From Algoriphagus sp. PAP.12 (GTDB lineage Bacteria; Bacteroidota; Bacteroidia; Cytophagales; Cyclobacteriaceae), in the NCBI RefSeq assembly GCF_026652115.1, contig NZ_JAPPSQ010000004.1, forward strand, positions 186,001 to 250,000: DNA of 64,000 nucleotides, given 5' to 3'. Under the pieces are notes generated by a model. It searched no databases and had not been told where the DNA came from. It saw only the letters and a list, made by a program, of their open reading frames with translations. The translations under genes and the position numbers were made by a program. Of this stretch, positions 61,545 to 64,000 are shown piece by piece; positions within the stretch are counted from its first letter, which is position 1, and each line of letters opens with the position of its first letter.

Positions 61545-62438
61545 ATGACGCAAAAATCTCATCAAGCAGGATTCGTAAACATCATCGGAAAACCCAATGT
61601 AGGTAAGTCTACACTGATGAATATCCTTATAGGTGAGCGACTTTCGATCATTTCTTCCAAAGCTCAAACAACGAGACACAGGATTCTTGGCTTGATCAAT
61701 TCAGATGATTATCAAATCGTTTTTTCTGACACTCCCGGAATGCTGAAGCCTCAATACGAGCTTCACAAAAGCATGATGACCTTCGTCAACCTTTCTTTGG
61801 AAGATGCAGACATCATTCTTTTTGTAACGGAACTATATGAAACAGAAGCCGATATTGAGTCAATCATCGAGCGGATCAATAATTCCGGCATCCCAGTCAT
61901 CTTGGTAATCAACAAAATTGATTTGGCGAAAGAAGGGCAGCTGGAAGAAGTGACAAAATATTGGACAGAAAAACTGAAAACAGATACAGTCATTCCAATA
62001 TCTGCACTCGAAAAATTCAATACTGAGCGTATTCTGCAGGAAATTTTGGAAAGATTGCCAGAACACCCAGCTTTTTACGACAAAGAGGAACTAACTGACC
62101 GTCCAGAAAGGTTCTTTGCCTCCGAGATCATTCGGGAGAAGATCTTTAAAAACTATAAAAAAGAAATTCCTTACAGTACCGAAGTAGGAATTGAAGAGTT
62201 TCATGAAAGTGACCGCATCATCAGAATGAGAGCGACCATCTTCGTGGAAAGAAATAGCCAGAAAGGAATAATCATTGGCGAAAAAGGAAAAATGCTGAAA
62301 AAAGTGGGAATCGAAGCCCGCCAAGAACTGGAGGCCTTTTTTGGCAAACAAGTGCATCTGGAGACTTTCGTCAAAGTGGAACCTGACTGGAGAAAAAACA
62401 AACAGAAACTGAAAAAATTTGGGTACGACCCAACTTGA
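61545..62438 (+). CDS. era: GTPase Era
   Basis: A 297-residue protein. G1 is GKPNVGKST near residue 15, G3 SDTPGM near 63, G4 NKID near 125, and SALEKF is the G5 region near 153. The C-terminal KH domain holds GIIIGEKGKMLKKVGIEARQ near 246, which binds the 3' end of 16S rRNA during 30S maturation. It begins 2 bp before der on the same strand, and the two GTPase genes are probably co-transcribed. Confidence 0.97.
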   Translation: MTQKSHQAGFVNIIGKPNVGKSTLMNILIGERLSIISSKAQTTRHRILGLINSDDYQIVFSDTPGMLKPQYELHKSMMTFVNLSLEDADIILFVTELYETEADIESIIERINNSGIPVILVINKIDLAKEGQLEEVTKYWTEKLKTDTVIPISALEKFNTERILQEILERLPEHPAFYDKEELTDRPERFFASEIIREKIFKNYKKEIPYSTEVGIEEFHESDRIIRMRATIFVERNSQKGIIIGEKGKMLKKVGIEARQELEAFFGKQVHLETFVKVEPDWRKNKQKLKKFGYDPT

Positions 62439-62439
62439 T

Positions 62440-63753
62440 ATGGCAAACATTGTAGCAATTGTAGGGAGACCTAACGTAGGGAAATCGACACTTTTCAACC
62501 GTCTGGTGGAAGAGCGAAAAGCGATTGAAGACAACATGAGCGGGGTGACACGTGACCGTCACTATGGACATGCTCAGTGGTCAGGAAAGTTTTTCTCGGT
62601 AATCGATACGGGAGGGTATGTGATTGGATCAGACGATATCTATGAAGCAGAAATCCGCAAGCAAGTAAAACTGGCTGTAGAAGAAGCTGATGTAATCTTA
62701 TTTGTAGTGGATTGCAATGATGGCTTGACTGATTTGGACCAAGAATTTGCAAACGAGCTGAGAAGCACTGATAAGCCTATTTATATCGTCGCTAATAAGG
62801 CGGATAATTTAGAGAAGTCTCTCATGGCGAATGAATTCTACGCTTTGGGAATAAGTAACTTTGAGATTTTCCCGATCGCTGCAGTGAGTGGAAGTGGTAC
62901 AGGTGAATTATTGGATGAGATGATTACCCACTTCGAAGATGAAGGAGATGAAGATCCTGATGCTGGAATTCCTAAAATCTCCATCCTTGGAAGACCTAAC
63001 GTGGGTAAGTCCTCTTACCTGAATGCTCTTTTGGGAAAAGAGAGATCCATCGTAACCAATGAAGCAGGTACTACGAGAGATTCTATCCACACCCGATACA
63101 AGTTATTTGGGCAAGATTTCATCATTACTGATACAGCCGGAATCCGTAAGAAGGCCAAAGTCAAAGAAGACATTGAGTTTTATTCCGTGATGCGTTCCTT
63201 GAGAACTTTGGAAGAATCTGATGTAATCATTGTGATGGTGGATGCTTCCAGAGGTCTGGAGTCTCAGGATATCAATTTGATTGGTTTGGCGATCAAAAAT
63301 AATAAGGGAGTCATGATCATGGTCAACAAATGGGATTTGATCGAAAAAGATCACAAAACCATGAACAAGATTAAGGAAGACATGATGGAAAGATTGGGTG
63401 AGCATAAGTGGATCCCGATCATTTTTACATCTGTGACAGAAAAGCAAAGAATCTTCCAAGCTATTGAGTTGGCAGTAAAGGTCTATGAAAACAAAACCAG
63501 AAGAATAGCCACATCCAAATTGAATGATGTCATGCTTGCAGAAATCGAGAGATATCCTCCTCCAGCATGGAAAGGGAAGTACATCAAAATCAAGTACGCA
63601 ACTCAGTTACCAACCAAAAATCCGGTATTTGCATTCTTCTGTAATCTACCCCAATACATCAAAAGTCCATACACAAGATTCTTGGAAAACAGACTTCGTG
63701 AAAACTTTGATTTTGAGGGAGTTCCGGTAAAAATTATTTATAAGAGTAAGTAA
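62440..63753 (+). CDS. der: GTPase Der (EngA)
   Basis: A 437-residue protein from the ATG at 62440, one base after the era stop codon. It has two tandem G domains, each with its own G1 (GRPNVGKST near 9 and GRPNVGKSS near 182), G3 (DTGG and DTAG), and G4 (NKAD and NKWD), then the C-terminal KH-like domain (about 350-437). Der acts in 50S subunit assembly. An upstream in-frame ATG inside era is unlikely. Confidence 0.97.
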   Translation: MANIVAIVGRPNVGKSTLFNRLVEERKAIEDNMSGVTRDRHYGHAQWSGKFFSVIDTGGYVIGSDDIYEAEIRKQVKLAVEEADVILFVVDCNDGLTDLDQEFANELRSTDKPIYIVANKADNLEKSLMANEFYALGISNFEIFPIAAVSGSGTGELLDEMITHFEDEGDEDPDAGIPKISILGRPNVGKSSYLNALLGKERSIVTNEAGTTRDSIHTRYKLFGQDFIITDTAGIRKKAKVKEDIEFYSVMRSLRTLEESDVIIVMVDASRGLESQDINLIGLAIKNNKGVMIMVNKWDLIEKDHKTMNKIKEDMMERLGEHKWIPIIFTSVTEKQRIFQAIELAVKVYENKTRRIATSKLNDVMLAEIERYPPPAWKGKYIKIKYATQLPTKNPVFAFFCNLPQYIKSPYTRFLENRLRENFDFEGVPVKIIYKSK

Positions 63754-63772
63754 AAAAATATTTGATCTGCTA

Positions 63773-63804
63773 TTGCAGAATTGGAAAAATTAGAAATACC
63801 TTTG
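63773..63804 (+). promoter_or_regulatory. predicted promoter of the terminal lipoprotein gene
   Basis: TTG at 63773-63775, a 21-bp spacer, and TACCTTTG at 63797-63804, an exact TAnnTTTG match. Confidence 0.65.
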
Positions 63805-63829
63805 CGTCGAATTAAGAAAACCACAAAAA

Positions 63830-64000
63830 ATGAAAAAGGTATTTGCAATTTTCGCAATCGCTGGACTAGGATTCACTGCTGCATGCGGAAACAAAGAAGT
63901 GAAAGAAGAAACAATTGAAGTAGTTGAGACTGTTGAAGAAACTGCTACTGAAACTGTAGAAGCTACTGAAGAAATTATCGAAGATACTGCTGACTCTGTT
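63830..64000 (+). CDS. small acidic lipoprotein (partial)
   Basis: An ATG at 63830 opens 57 codons that run off the window. A lipoprotein signal (AIAGLGFTAACG, lipidated Cys22) is followed by a Glu/Thr/Val-rich low-complexity stretch (VVETVEETATETVEATEE). I do not recognise a family. The acidic repeat suggests an unstructured spacer on the cell envelope. It has its own promoter, separate from der. Confidence 0.75.
   Translation, partial: MKKVFAIFAIAGLGFTAACGNKEVKEETIEVVETVEETATETVEATEEIIEDTADSV

Overview
The window is chromosomal DNA of a Bacteroidota bacterium, most likely order Cytophagales and close to Algoriphagus or other Cyclobacteriaceae (an inference from gene content, not a search). 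Pointers are a STN-SusC/SusD pair with an ECF sigma factor and FecR anti-sigma factor, promoters of the Bacteroidota type (TTTG - about 20 bp - TAnnTTTG), an atpD-atpC pair split from the rest of the ATP synthase genes, a near absence of Shine-Dalgarno sequences except at rpsU, and many lipoproteins with short Bacteroidota lipoboxes.

Layout. 1-4.3 kb: the end of a XerC-type recombinase gene, rpsU, a secreted GH29 fucosidase, and atpC-atpD. 4.5-11.8 kb: one heme-acquisition operon (binding lipoprotein, permease, ATPase, HemS-like protein, TonB-dependent receptor, HmuY-like lipoprotein) behind a promoter bracketed by two near-palindromic operator-like boxes. 11.8-24.6 kb: mostly housekeeping and scattered genes (NlpC/P60 lipoprotein, persulfide dioxygenase-rhodanese fusion, Ddl, PurM, ceramidase-like protein, methyltransferase, acyl-CoA dehydrogenase, UbiA-like membrane protein, SGNH hydrolase, MacB/FtsX-type permease). 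24.8-35.6 kb: a regulated nutrient-uptake locus on the minus strand: ECF sigma, FecR, SusC, SusD, a DUF1080 protein, and a beta-propeller protein with a C-terminal cytochrome c. 35.9-45.4 kb: DUF3820 protein, CPBP protease, two beta-lactamase-fold serine hydrolases, GH28, sulfatase, a membrane-bound one-component regulator of inverted topology, and GH43. 45.6-51.3 kb: fdhD, a YdeP-type molybdopterin oxidoreductase, and cydAB. 51.4-57.7 kb: a TetR-controlled TolC/MFP/RND efflux operon. 57.8-59.0 kb: a DUF418 membrane protein.

The most unusual segment is 59.1-61.4 kb. A 15-bp copy of the 3' end of the initiator tRNA gene (tRNA-fMet, 61351-61423) lies at 59103-59117, so about 2.25 kb looks like a small element inserted in the tRNA 3' end. 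It carries one gene, a winged-helix + Fic-fold protein whose catalytic HPFxxGNGR motif has decayed to QPFDDVNKR. That gene is preceded by more than 500 bp of non-coding DNA packed with distinct repeats: six GTACGA hexamers on a 9-bp pitch, a perfect 10-bp-arm palindrome, a family of TTGTCGYAAAA boxes next to the start codon, AAAAYGAACCT repeats, and a GGGACA-rich motif found near both ends. No integrase gene is visible. The window ends with era, der and the start of a small acidic lipoprotein gene.
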